This document shows positions 17,696 through 26,074 of a DNA stretch of 64,000 bases, piece by piece. The stretch is from positions 2,356,001-2,420,000 of the forward strand of contig NZ_CP034998.1 of assembly GCF_002531755.2 (NCBI RefSeq), in the 5' to 3' direction. Position 1 is the stretch's first letter; each line of letters begins with the position of its first letter. Source of the DNA: Rhizobium acidisoli. GTDB lineage: Bacteria > Pseudomonadota > Alphaproteobacteria > Rhizobiales > Rhizobiaceae. The notes under the pieces were generated by a model that had not been told where the DNA came from, did no database searches, and saw only the letters and a list, made by a program, of their open reading frames with translations. Position numbers and translations under genes: made by a program.

Positions 17696-17827
17696 CCTCA
17701 TCCTGAGGTGCCCCGTGGGGGCCTCGAAGGACGAGGCGGGCGCGCCGACACAAGATAGGAGCAAGGAGCAGCGCTGTTGTGTCCTTCGAGGCTCCGCCTA
17801 TGGGCTGCGCGTGTCAGCATAAGGGAC
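17696..17827. repeat. Composite dispersed palindromic repeat (copy 2)
   Basis: Same layout as the copy at 17464: a CTCATCCTGAGG unit (17696-17736), a spacer containing AGCAGCGCTG also present in copy 1, and an inverted TCCTTCGAGGC unit (about 17781-17827). Together the two copies fill most of the 565-base gap between dapB and the next gene. Confidence 0.85.
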
Positions 17828-17934
17828 GTGGGAGGATGCTGCGCCCTTTCATTTGGCGTCTCCCTGTCTCTGCCTCCCGCCTCAACCATACCTGCGTTAA
17901 AACAAAGGCTTGAAGCCCGCCCCTGAATCAAAGC

Positions 17935-18867
17935 CTACACCGACACGTCCACTCTATCGAGGATCGCAGAGGCGACAACGACTTCGGTTCCGGCAAGACC
18001 TACGGAGCAGAATAGCGTTATGTCCTCCGCCGATCTCCGCCCGGCCGCTTTCCCGGCAATGATGTTGGCAAGGTCGGCCATGCGATCTTCGTTGCCGGAG
18101 CCGGCGAGGAAAAAAGGCGAAGCGTAGGCTCGGGTCTGTTCGGGGGAATCCGTTGCGATCACGGCAGCGGCGTCCGCAATATCAAGACCGAGTTCGTATC
18201 CCTGAATCGTTTTCGGGCCGACGGTATTGACGTGCACACCCGGCTTCAAATCGCGCGCAAGAAGGACAGGCATTTGGCTCGCCGTCGCGCAAATGACGAT
18301 ATCGGCCTCATCGACGGCTTCTGACACGCTGCCGACAGGTTCGACCTCCAGCCCCAGGGTGTGCTGCATCTCGCTTGCGAAGGCGGCGCGATTGTTCTCG
18401 TCGCGGCTGTAGACGCGGGCGCGATCCAGTTTTCGAACGGCGGCGGCTGCGGCAAGCTGGGTTCGCGCTTGCGCCCCGCTGCCGATGATCCCGACAATCC
18501 TGGCGCCGGGCGCGCTGAGATGGCGGACGGCGAGACCTCCGATGGCACCGGTCCTGAGGTTGCCGAGGCGCTCACCGAGAACAATGCCCTTGAGCCTGGC
18601 ATCGTCGGCCGACCACACCGCGACGATCTGCGAATGCTCTGCCCCGTCGAATGTTTCGTAGACGCGAAAACCCGCAAGCGGTTTGTCGCCAAGCATGCCG
18701 CCGACCGTGAAGACGAGATCGCCTCGATCGGGAAAGGACACATGATGCCGGGGCGGAGAGACCAGCCGATTGCCGGCTCTCGCAAGAAAAGCGGTCTCGA
18801 GCGCATCGATAGCAACACCCATCAACGCATTGTCGGCCAGATCTTCGTCTTTCAGAATTTTCGTCAC
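17935..18867 (-). CDS. Ornithine cyclodeaminase/mu-crystallin family protein
   Basis: A 310-residue NAD(P)H-binding protein. It has an N-terminal substrate-binding part, RTGAIGGLAVRHL, the Rossmann loop VGIIGSGAQARTQL and the HVNTVGPKTIQGYEL segment. Family members are ornithine cyclodeaminase, alanine dehydrogenase, or ketimine/pyrroline-2-carboxylate reductase; which applies cannot be told. The GTG at 18867 follows GGAGG (complement of 18874-18878) at good spacing, so the frame upstream to 18906 is not used. A GNAT gene lies upstream in the same direction. Confidence 0.88.
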   Translation of the reverse strand: MTKILKDEDLADNALMGVAIDALETAFLARAGNRLVSPPRHHVSFPDRGDLVFTVGGMLGDKPLAGFRVYETFDGAEHSQIVAVWSADDARLKGIVLGERLGNLRTGAIGGLAVRHLSAPGARIVGIIGSGAQARTQLAAAAAVRKLDRARVYSRDENNRAAFASEMQHTLGLEVEPVGSVSEAVDEADIVICATASQMPVLLARDLKPGVHVNTVGPKTIQGYELGLDIADAAAVIATDSPEQTRAYASPFFLAGSGNEDRMADLANIIAGKAAGRRSAEDITLFCSVGLAGTEVVVASAILDRVDVSV

Positions 18868-18963
18868 GGCAAACCTCCAGCTTCCGCCGGCATCCTGCGA
18901 CCCCAACCGTGCTTGAGGTCAATAGATCAGGTAGAGCAAATGCGCTGAAATTTCGCGCGAGGC

Positions 18964-19470
18964 CTAATCGACCAGACGGCGGGCCATGATGACGTCGTCG
19001 ATCTCCCTGCCCTCTTCCAGAACCCCGGCAGGGATCCTGCCGACCTCGGAAAAGCCCTGCCGCTGATAGAACCGGATCGCCGCCGCATTCTCCGCGCTGA
19101 CGAAGAGTTCGAGCTGCCGGATGCCGATATCGCGCGCATGATCGACAACGACATCAAGAAGCCTCTCGGCAAGACCGGTGCCGCGCAGGCTCCTTCCGAT
19201 GTAGACCATGATGATCGTCGCCCGATGGGCCATCTTGCTCGACCGCTGGCGGAGCAGGCCCATGATACCGACGGGCTCACCGCCCTGAAACGCAATGAAA
19301 ACCGGCTCGCTCAAGCGGTTGCGCCACTCCTCGAGCGAAAGAGCCGCCCAGTCTTCGTAGCGGCTGGCAAAGGAGGCGGGTTCGGTGCGAAGCGCTTCCA
19401 GACGGATGCGCCGGAAGGCCTCCACCTCGTCGGCCTGGATATGCCTGATCGTCACGCCGCTTGCATCCAT
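18964..19470 (-). CDS. GNAT family N-acetyltransferase
   Basis: A 168-residue acetyltransferase. The core is VGIMGLL, then IIMVYIGRSLRGTGLAERLL (acetyl-CoA pyrophosphate loop RSLRGTGLA) and LFVSAENAAAIRFYQRQGF, the standard C-terminal GNAT motif. GGGAGG precedes the ATG at 19470. It sits 96 nt upstream of the ornithine cyclodeaminase-like gene and may form a two-gene unit with it. Substrate unknown. Confidence 0.92.
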   Translation of the reverse strand: MDASGVTIRHIQADEVEAFRRIRLEALRTEPASFASRYEDWAALSLEEWRNRLSEPVFIAFQGGEPVGIMGLLRQRSSKMAHRATIIMVYIGRSLRGTGLAERLLDVVVDHARDIGIRQLELFVSAENAAAIRFYQRQGFSEVGRIPAGVLEEGREIDDVIMARRLVD

Positions 19471-19588
19471 TCGGAGACCTCCCGGATATCTCAGCTGTCG
19501 TCATGACAGTGTGTTCCGGCCGATGCAAGCGGAGACGATGACTGAAATCCGGCCCCTATTGCACCCGCCTCACGCCAACACCTAGAAG

Positions 19589-19760
19589 AGCCTCATCCCG
19601 AGACAGCCCGCAAGGGGCCTCGAAGACAAGGTGCGCCGGTGGCGCAAGAATGCAGGGGGAAATGCTGAAGCCTGTCCTTCGAGGCTCCGTCTCAGGATGG
19701 AGGGCGTCGGAAGATTCTGCACCCAGAGAGCCTCATTCTGAGAGGCCTCGAAGGACGAGG
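19589..19760. repeat. Dispersed palindromic repeats, degenerate
   Basis: A diverged composite copy (about 19589-19704, CTCATCCCGAGACAGCCCG ... CCTTCGAGGCTCCG) followed by a shortened unit at 19731-19760 (CTCATTCTGAG, GGCCTCGAAGGACGAGG) that lacks the central stem. Confidence 0.75.
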
Positions 19761-19776
19761 CAGGCTCCGGCTGCAA

Positions 19777-20058
19777 TTACTGCGCCGGGGTTCCCACCCG
19801 GCCGCCCTTCCGGACACCCGACGGATCCCCGTCCGTCGGTTGGTTCGTTGGCCGCAGGTCCCATTGATTGGACGGCCGGACGGCCGGTCGCTCGGTCGCC
19901 GGCTCGCGCGTCGACCGTACAACCAGATTATCCGGCTGATCGGTGGACCCCGTCGCCGATCCATCGGCTGACCACTCGGTCGTTTGATCGCTCGGCTTGT
20001 CCAGCTTGAAGGGGGCAGTCTGACGGACAATGACGAGAAGAACTATCCCGACCACCAT
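19777..20058 (-). CDS. Possible small single-span membrane protein
   Basis: A 93-residue frame starting MVVGIVLLVIVRQTAPFKL with one hydrophobic segment and a polar, Pro/Thr/Arg-rich tail. The hydrophobic reading continues upstream (YALKYFVLYTLIC) behind a GAGGG site but only a CTG start would capture it. The tail is low-complexity and abuts the repeat cluster. It may be a real anchored protein with a repeat-altered C-terminus or a chance frame. Confidence 0.35.
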   Translation of the reverse strand: MVVGIVLLVIVRQTAPFKLDKPSDQTTEWSADGSATGSTDQPDNLVVRSTREPATERPAVRPSNQWDLRPTNQPTDGDPSGVRKGGRVGTPAQ

Positions 20059-20397
20059 GCAAATCAGCGTATAGAGAACGAAATACTTCAGTGCATATCC
20101 CTCGCTGATTGGCAGAGCGGCCTTGACAGCGGCGCGAATGATATTTCCGCATCATTGAATGATACTTGAAGAAAAGGCAATAGATTTTAGATGAAACCAG
20201 TAAAATTCAGAAATGAACCACGCAGAATAAGATAGTTATTGGCGAGTCCTAGGAAACATCTCCCGCGCTGCTCGATTTATCTTGACCATCCCGGTAAAGG
20301 CGAGACGCGCATGTCAACGTCGGCTGCCACTCAATCCTGCCATCTCACCCCGGGAATTCGCGGGGTGCAGTTCGTCAAAGATGCGCGTCGGCTGGCG
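20059..20397. other. Intergenic region with a hairpin
   Basis: Mostly AT-richer, non-coding sequence. CACCCCG (20346-20352) and CGGGGTG (20361-20367) form a perfect 7-bp hairpin about 30 nt beyond the stop of the SnoaL-like gene and may end its transcript. Nothing else recognised. Confidence 0.45.
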
Positions 20398-20883
20398 TCA
20401 CAATGCCTCACCCCGCGCCAAAACACTTGCCTGTTCCAGGCTGATACCCTTGGCGAGAGGATCGGCATGGCGGTGCGCCAACCGCCATTCTGCGCCCTCG
20501 CGGCGATAAACCAGGGTAACGCGCAACGGCCAGTCCTGCATCGGCAGACCGCCGACCTCCACCCGGCATCGTTCGATGACGGCAAGGACAACCATGTCGG
20601 CTGATGCATAAGCCTGCACGACCTCCTGTTCGAAGGTGCCGTTGGCGAAGAAACGGCCGATCGCCCGCCAGCGCTCCCGCGTCAACTCTGCCTCATGCGT
20701 CGGTCGCCCGCCGAATGGCGACATCAGCGTGTAATCGGCCGCGTGCGGATTCAAGGCGCGGTATGCATCGATATCGCCGCGCATCAGCGCCGCATTCGCC
20801 TCGGTCGTGCGGCAGATGAGCTCCGCACACGCCTTTTCGGCGATGGAACTCTCGGCCGGCATTGAACTGGATGGGAATGACAT
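20398..20883 (-). CDS. SnoaL/NTF2-like (DUF4440-type) protein
   Basis: A 161-residue protein with an NTF2-like cone fold: the helix LICRTTEANAALMRGDIDAY, the segment ADYTLMSPFGG, and the strand pair WPLRVTLVYRREGAEWRLAHRHAD. Such proteins are small enzymes, isomerases or binding proteins of undetermined ligand. AAGGAG precedes the ATG at 20883. It is transcribed divergently from a LysR regulator 91 nt away, the usual arrangement of a regulator and its target. Confidence 0.85.
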   Translation of the reverse strand: MSFPSSSMPAESSIAEKACAELICRTTEANAALMRGDIDAYRALNPHAADYTLMSPFGGRPTHEAELTRERWRAIGRFFANGTFEQEVVQAYASADMVVLAVIERCRVEVGGLPMQDWPLRVTLVYRREGAEWRLAHRHADPLAKGISLEQASVLARGEAL

Positions 20884-20946
20884 GACCTTGCTCCTTCAGC
20901 GATGCGAACGCCGTTTGCGCCCGCCACAAATCCCACTTCAGCGACA

Positions 20947-20988
20947 CTGAATCCAATGATATGATTTCAGCGATATGCTGAATCCAAT
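20947..20988. promoter_or_regulatory. Direct repeat in LysR/SnoaL divergent promoter
   Basis: CTGAATCCAAT occurs at 20947-20957 and again at 20978-20988, the second copy overlapping the first codons of the LysR gene. A 31-nt period is close to three helical turns, as expected for regulator subunits on one DNA face. Binding is inferred. Confidence 0.4.
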
Positions 20989-21925
20989 TGACCTCTCCCG
21001 CAGCGATCTCAATCTGCTCGTGCTTTTCGAGGCCGTGCTGGAGGAGCGTCATGTCGGCCGCGCCGCCGCGCAGCTGAACCTTACCTCTTCAGCCGTCAGC
21101 CATGGGCTGGGCCGGCTGCGGCGACTGCTGAACGATCCACTGTTCCTCAGAACGCCCAAGGGCGTCGTGCCGACGGTGCGCGCCATGGAACTGGCAGCAC
21201 CGATCGCCGATGTGCTCGCCCGCGTGCGCAGCATGCTTTCGGACGCCGAACCCTTCGATCCCGCAAACTCCACCCGCCGCTTCACGATCGCCGCACCGGA
21301 CGGCGTTTCCGCCGTGCTGCTGGCGCCGCTTCTTGACAAGCTTCACCGCACCGCACCCGGCATCGATATCGGCATCCGCCAACTGCTGCCGGCGCCCAAG
21401 AAAACCTCGCCGGAGCGTGCATGGCGCGACGCATTCGCCGATCTCGACGACCGGCTGACCGATATCGCGGTCATCCCCACCGAGCACATTCCGCAGCGCT
21501 TCCATATCAGCCGGCTCTATGAGGAGGATTTCGTCGTGGCGATGCGCACCGGCCATGCCTTCGCCGGCGAACCGAGCCTGACCAGATACTGTGAGATGCA
21601 GCATCTGGTCGTCTCGCTCAGCGGCGATCCCCATGGTTTCGTCGACGAGGCCCTGGCCAAGCACGGCTGCGCGCGGCGTGTCGCGCTGACCGTGCCGAAT
21701 TTCACATTCGCCCTCGCCATCCTCGCCGAGACCGATCTGCTCTGCGCATTGCCGAGACGGTTTGCCGCCATTCATGCGGCGCGCTTCGGATTGGAAAGCG
21801 TCAACGCGCCGCTGGAGCTCACGCGATTTCACATCAATGCCGCTCTCCCCAAGGTCGCCTTGATGGATGCCGGCGTCGCCTGGCTGCTGGGTGCTCTCGA
21901 GCAAACGCAACCGGCGGCGCCGTAA
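20975..21925 (+). CDS. LysR-family transcriptional regulator
   Basis: A 316-residue LysR regulator. The winged helix is at the N-terminus (SDLNLLVLFEAVLEERHVGR and AAQLNLTSSAVSHGLGRLRRL, residues about 8-50), followed by a periplasmic-binding-like effector domain (FTIAAPDGVSAVLLAPLL and onward). The NodD-like start layout (DLNLL.LFEA) is common in this subgroup. It most likely regulates the divergent SnoaL-like gene. Effector unknown. Confidence 0.93.
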   Translation: MLNPIDLSRSDLNLLVLFEAVLEERHVGRAAAQLNLTSSAVSHGLGRLRRLLNDPLFLRTPKGVVPTVRAMELAAPIADVLARVRSMLSDAEPFDPANSTRRFTIAAPDGVSAVLLAPLLDKLHRTAPGIDIGIRQLLPAPKKTSPERAWRDAFADLDDRLTDIAVIPTEHIPQRFHISRLYEEDFVVAMRTGHAFAGEPSLTRYCEMQHLVVSLSGDPHGFVDEALAKHGCARRVALTVPNFTFALAILAETDLLCALPRRFAAIHAARFGLESVNAPLELTRFHINAALPKVALMDAGVAWLLGALEQTQPAAP

Positions 21926-22063
21926 GGCCGCAAAATTCGGCGACGCCCAAGATCGATCTTATATTTCGCTGCCAAGACAGCGTCGGCAAGATCGGCTAGA
22001 CTGCATGCGCCGACAGCTTGCGTCCAGGGCATCCAGGGGACGGTCGGCGGCAGGGGGATCCGC

Positions 22064-23479
22064 ATGTCGGCAATTGCATCTCTGTTTCAGGAAGCTGCCC
22101 GGCTTGCGGCCGAGTTTCGGCAGGCGACACCCGCCCGCCATATGCCCACTCACGACTACGCCACCTCGCTTGCCTGTTTTGACGAGCCGCTGCCAACGGT
22201 CGGTTCGCAGATGCTTGAGGTCATCACGCAGCTCGCGGATGGCGCCGAACCCGGGCTGCATGCGACGACAGGCCCACGCTTCTTCGGCTGGGTCATCGGC
22301 GGTTCCCATCCCGTCGGCGTCGCAGCCGATTTCCTCACCAGCGCCTGGGGCCAGAATGCCGGAAACCATACCGCCGCCCCGGCCGCAGCCGCCGTCGAGA
22401 CCGTCGCTGCGAGATGGCTTATCGATCTCCTGAAGCTGCCGGCTGAAAGCTCAGTCGGTTTCGTCACGGGCGCGACGGTGGCGAACTTCACCTGCCTTGC
22501 CGCCGCCCGCGGCGACGTGCTGCGCCAGGTCGGCTGGGATGGCGATGCCCGCGGCCTGTTCGGTGCGCCCGAAATCACCGTGCTGATCGGTGACGATGCT
22601 CACACGACGGTATTCTCCGCGCTGCAATTCCTCGGCCTCGGCCACGATCGCGTGTTGCGCGTGCGCACCGATCCGGTGGGACGGATAGACCCGGCCGCGC
22701 TGGCCGGCGCGCTCGATATGGTCTCCGGTCCCATCATCGCTATTCTGCAGGCTGGGCAGATCAATACCGGCGCTTTCGACGACTTCGCCGCGATCATCCC
22801 GCTGCTGAAAGCGAAAGGCGCCTGGGTGCATATCGACGGGGCCTTCGGCCTCTGGGCGCAGGCGTCGGTGAAGACCAGCCATCTCAGCCGCGGCATCGAA
22901 GCCGCCGACAGCTGGGCGACCGACGGCCACAAATGGCTGCAGACCCCCTATGATTGCGGCTATGCGATCGTCCGCAACGAGCTCGCCCATCGCCGCGCCA
23001 TGACGATCGCCGCAAGCTATCTGCCGCTCGCCGGCGAAGGTGAGCGCGATCCGTCTCATTACGTGCCGGAGCTATCAAGACGGGCGCGCGGTTTTGCCAC
23101 CTGGGCGATGCTGAAACATCTCGGCCGAGAAGGCGTGGCCGCCCTGATCGACCAGTGCTGCGCCTCGGCGCGGCTGGTGGCCGACCTGCTTGGGCGCGAG
23201 CCCGGCATCACCATTCTGAACGAGGTCGCGCTTAACCAGCTCATCATCCGCTTCGCAGCCGACCGTCCAGACGAAGAAGGCGATGCCATGACCCGAAAGA
23301 CGATCGAAAAGATCCAGGCGGATGGCCTGATCTTCGCCGGCGGCGCCAAATGGCACGGTCGCGACGTGTTACGCCTCTCCGTCACCAATTTCCAGACGAC
23401 ATCGGATCAGGCGGAGGTGGCGGCGGAGAGCATCATTGCTGCGTTCAGGAGCGTCAGCGGCAATTCCCATCAGCGCTAA
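22064..23479 (+). CDS. Pyridoxal-phosphate-dependent decarboxylase/aminotransferase
   Basis: A 471-residue fold-type I PLP enzyme of the group II decarboxylase family (aromatic amino acid, glutamate or cysteine sulfinate decarboxylase relatives). The domain shows FVTGATVANFTCLAAAR, HIDGAFGLWAQ (the aspartate that binds the pyridine nitrogen) and SWATDGHKWLQTPYDCG with the PLP lysine. Length fits the family. The substrate cannot be inferred; an aminotransferase-type reaction is also possible. GGGG precedes the ATG. It lies 138 nt after the LysR gene in the same direction. Confidence 0.88.
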   Translation: MSAIASLFQEAARLAAEFRQATPARHMPTHDYATSLACFDEPLPTVGSQMLEVITQLADGAEPGLHATTGPRFFGWVIGGSHPVGVAADFLTSAWGQNAGNHTAAPAAAAVETVAARWLIDLLKLPAESSVGFVTGATVANFTCLAAARGDVLRQVGWDGDARGLFGAPEITVLIGDDAHTTVFSALQFLGLGHDRVLRVRTDPVGRIDPAALAGALDMVSGPIIAILQAGQINTGAFDDFAAIIPLLKAKGAWVHIDGAFGLWAQASVKTSHLSRGIEAADSWATDGHKWLQTPYDCGYAIVRNELAHRRAMTIAASYLPLAGEGERDPSHYVPELSRRARGFATWAMLKHLGREGVAALIDQCCASARLVADLLGREPGITILNEVALNQLIIRFAADRPDEEGDAMTRKTIEKIQADGLIFAGGAKWHGRDVLRLSVTNFQTTSDQAEVAAESIIAAFRSVSGNSHQR

Positions 23480-23527
23480 TGCATGTCGCCCGGAAGTGTG
23501 CAGCGGTTCCGGGATAACGACATGCAT
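23479..23527. repeat. Rhizobial intergenic palindrome overlapping a stop codon
   Basis: ATGCATGTCG (23479-23488) and CCCGGAA (23489-23495) pair with TTCCGGG (23507-23513) and CGACATGCAT (23518-23527). The first arm begins on the last base of the PLP-enzyme stop codon. Same family as 10043-10087; probably ends transcription. Confidence 0.7.
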
Positions 23528-23634
23528 CAAAACAAAAGCCGTTGCGTCCGCCGCCAATCTATAGCCCTGCAAAGTCTGGCCGCTGGCACCCAGCGACACC
23601 ATCGGGTGACACAAGCGCACCCTTCTCTCCGCCC

Positions 23635-24057
23635 TCATCGTCGCACGGCGACGACCGAACTGGCGCGATACCTCGACAGTTGCACCCGGTTGGATTGGTT
23701 GCCGCCGAACAGGTAGACATACTGCCGGCGCTGGTCGATGTGATCGAAAAGGCTCACATGAAAGCGCCTGCCCGTGCGGATCACCACAACATCCCCTCGC
23801 CTGGCGGCGCGAAAGAACACCGGCTTGCCGAACTTCGTCCAGGACGCAGCCATGTTGGGGTTGGGCGGCGGTTGTCGCGAAGATCGTTTGGCGACAAAGG
23901 CCAGGAACGCCCCGCACCACGATACCCTGCGGGGATTGATGCTGAGGAAGGAGATGGAGCGTTCGTGCATGCTCTTGTACTTGGACGCCGTGCCCATCAT
24001 GTCCGCCTCACAGGGCACGGCAAGCACCGTGAGGACGATGACGAGAATAACCTTCAT
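23635..24057 (-). CDS. Secreted CHAP-like (TIGR02594-type) cysteine hydrolase
   Basis: A 140-residue exported protein. A short signal peptide (MKVILVIVLTVLAVPCEA) is followed by a compact domain with the catalytic-type cysteine in WCGAFLAFV, the segment PVFFRAARRGDVVVI and a histidine in RRFHVSLFDHI, then YLFGGNQSNRVQLSRY. This Cys-His layout and the GGNQSN motif match the TIGR02594/CHAP-like peptidoglycan hydrolase family. Likely acts on cell-wall peptides in the periplasm. Confidence 0.82.
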   Translation of the reverse strand: MKVILVIVLTVLAVPCEADMMGTASKYKSMHERSISFLSINPRRVSWCGAFLAFVAKRSSRQPPPNPNMAASWTKFGKPVFFRAARRGDVVVIRTGRRFHVSLFDHIDQRRQYVYLFGGNQSNRVQLSRYRASSVVAVRR

Positions 24058-24553
24058 AGTTACCCACCATTGTTTGTATAACGCTGAAATTCCGAAATGT
24101 GGCGAAGAATAAAACAGGCGCGGCAACGTAGAAGCCAATTATGGCGTGATTTAGAAACAACTAATACTGGCATTTTGGCGGCGGAAATTAGGCCGGAGAA
24201 AGGCACGAAACCGCTGCAGGCAGGGGCTGGCCTGACCATCGCAAACTCTGCAAACCGCATGTTTTGTCGGGTAGAAAGGCTAGAGTTTCACCATCCGAAC
24301 CCAGTTCCTTCTGGGTAGGATGAACCGCACCCGCAAGTGATTGAGCAACAAGTTGATTCACCAAAAAGTTGACAGCGGTGAGCGATCTCGGCCATCACCT
24401 GTACGAGCTATATTTAAGATAGGCACAGTAATACTTAGTCACCACGGGAAATACATTGCGCCCGCGCCCATTCGGCGGCTAAAGCTGGTCGTGCACCACC
24501 CTGTCGGTTGCGGAGATGGACGCTGCCGGACAGCGGATAGCCGGCGTAGCGAG
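24058..24553. other. Intergenic region without recognised feature
   Basis: About 500 bases between divergent-to-convergent neighbours with lower GC. Short frames on both strands have no ribosome sites. A short inverted pair CCATCCGAACCCAG and CTGGGTAGGATG near 24291-24322 could form a weak hairpin. Nothing else seen. Confidence 0.4.
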
Positions 24554-25729
24554 TCAACCGTGAGGTTGCACCGGTTCGGGCCGGCCTGTGACCGGAGCAG
24601 GATCCGCGGCAAGCGCCCTGGTGACCAGAAGTGCCGCAGCGAGAACAGGGACGACTGCCCAGTACGAAAAGCGGATGCCGAGGTGTTCGGCAACGAAACC
24701 GAGCAGCGGCGGCCCGGCGAAAAACACGAGAAACGTCGTCTGCCCGAGTGCTGCAACGCTGACCGGTGCAGGTCGATCCCTGCGCCGGGCCGCAGCCGAG
24801 ATGGCAAGCGGATAGACCGATGAGCAGCCGATCCCCGTCATGCCGAAGCCTGCAAGCGCGACAACAGGATGCGTCGCCGTCGCCACCATAACGACACCGA
24901 TGGCCGTAATTCCAAGGAGGGTTATGGCGACCGGGCGGGGATTGAAGCGGTCGATGACAGGGTCCATGCCGAGCCGCCCGATGGCAATCAGCAAGGAGAA
25001 GATGGTCACGCCGAGCCCGCCGACGAATGGTTCCACGGCAAATACGTCCCGCATATAGATTGCCGACCAATCGACGCTTGCGCCTTCGGCAAGAAGCGGA
25101 GCTGCGCCGACGAGGCAAAGGGGCAGCAGCCCGATGGTGGGAAAGGCGATAAGCGGCGCATGTCCGGGGTGAGCATCGCGCCGCTTGGGCGCATTCTCGA
25201 TCCCGGAGAAAACGATCGACCCAGCAATCAAGACAATGACGAGGGTGAGGAAAGTATGCAGTTCGATGGAGACGGCAGCCTGCCGCATGCCGGCGGCAAC
25301 AAGGGCGGTGAGGCAGAAGCCGAGGCTCCACATGCCGTGAGCCCGGCTCATGATGCGGTATCCGAGCAGCGCCTCATGGCGATCGGTTTCGATATTGGCG
25401 TTGATCTCGAATGCCCCGGTGAAAATGCCGGCAATGAAGAACAAAGGCACCGCCGACGGAGCCGAAGGCATCCAGGGGATCAGCGCCAAAAACAGCGACG
25501 CGCCGAAGACGGTGACGAAGGCGGTTTTGCGCGCACCGAGCCTCTCGATGAACCTCACCGAGAACGTCAGCCCGCAGAGAACCCCTAACGACAAGACAGC
25601 GAGCAAAAGGCCGAGTTCGCCTTCGGCAAGGCCGAACTTGCGCTGAAGGTCGGGCAGCCGCGAAAGAAACGCACCGACGGAAAGGGCCACGGCAAATTGA
25701 ATGAAGAAAATGCGATGATGCGGCTTCAT
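24554..25729 (-). CDS. MFS transporter
   Basis: A 391-residue major-facilitator protein with about twelve hydrophobic segments, starting MKPHHRIFFIQFAVALSVGA. The loop 2-3 region (FGLAEGELGLLLAVLSLG, RFIERLGARK) and the middle GYRIMSRAHGMWSLGF segment place it with YfmO/FucP-like small-solute permeases of the 'MFS_1' type. The ATG at 25729 is preferred; the open frame to 25774 adds a polar leader. Substrate unknown. Confidence 0.88.
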   Translation of the reverse strand: MKPHHRIFFIQFAVALSVGAFLSRLPDLQRKFGLAEGELGLLLAVLSLGVLCGLTFSVRFIERLGARKTAFVTVFGASLFLALIPWMPSAPSAVPLFFIAGIFTGAFEINANIETDRHEALLGYRIMSRAHGMWSLGFCLTALVAAGMRQAAVSIELHTFLTLVIVLIAGSIVFSGIENAPKRRDAHPGHAPLIAFPTIGLLPLCLVGAAPLLAEGASVDWSAIYMRDVFAVEPFVGGLGVTIFSLLIAIGRLGMDPVIDRFNPRPVAITLLGITAIGVVMVATATHPVVALAGFGMTGIGCSSVYPLAISAAARRRDRPAPVSVAALGQTTFLVFFAGPPLLGFVAEHLGIRFSYWAVVPVLAAALLVTRALAADPAPVTGRPEPVQPHG

Positions 25730-26074
25730 CTCGGGGACTTGCTCCGATTGGGGCGGGGATTGAAGCCCAGGCATCCGAGATAGCCGGACATTCCGACGAA
25801 ACGGCGACTGGCTCCAAAATCCGCGGTTCTCGCTTATCTCCCACCCTTGCTGACAGTTGCTGTCAGCATGCTGGTGCCGCCGCTCGTTTCAGGAGGGTTG
25901 GCGGCTCGCCGGAAGCAATCGTCGAGCCAACGGCTTGTGACGCCACAAGTGGATGCTGACCTCCTCAGTCCGCCTTCTACCCTCACAAAAAATTCGCACC
26001 TGCATCAATTTACTTGCCGTTCTGCAATGCGGCATATGTTTGTGTGCATGGCCAAGTGGCATGAGCGGGGAACC

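Noticed and set aside
24554..25331. Long open frame in an alternative minus-strand frame inside the MFS gene region
   Set aside because: It overlaps the MFS gene, is very arginine- and cysteine-rich and has no ribosome site; it is a GC-driven shadow.
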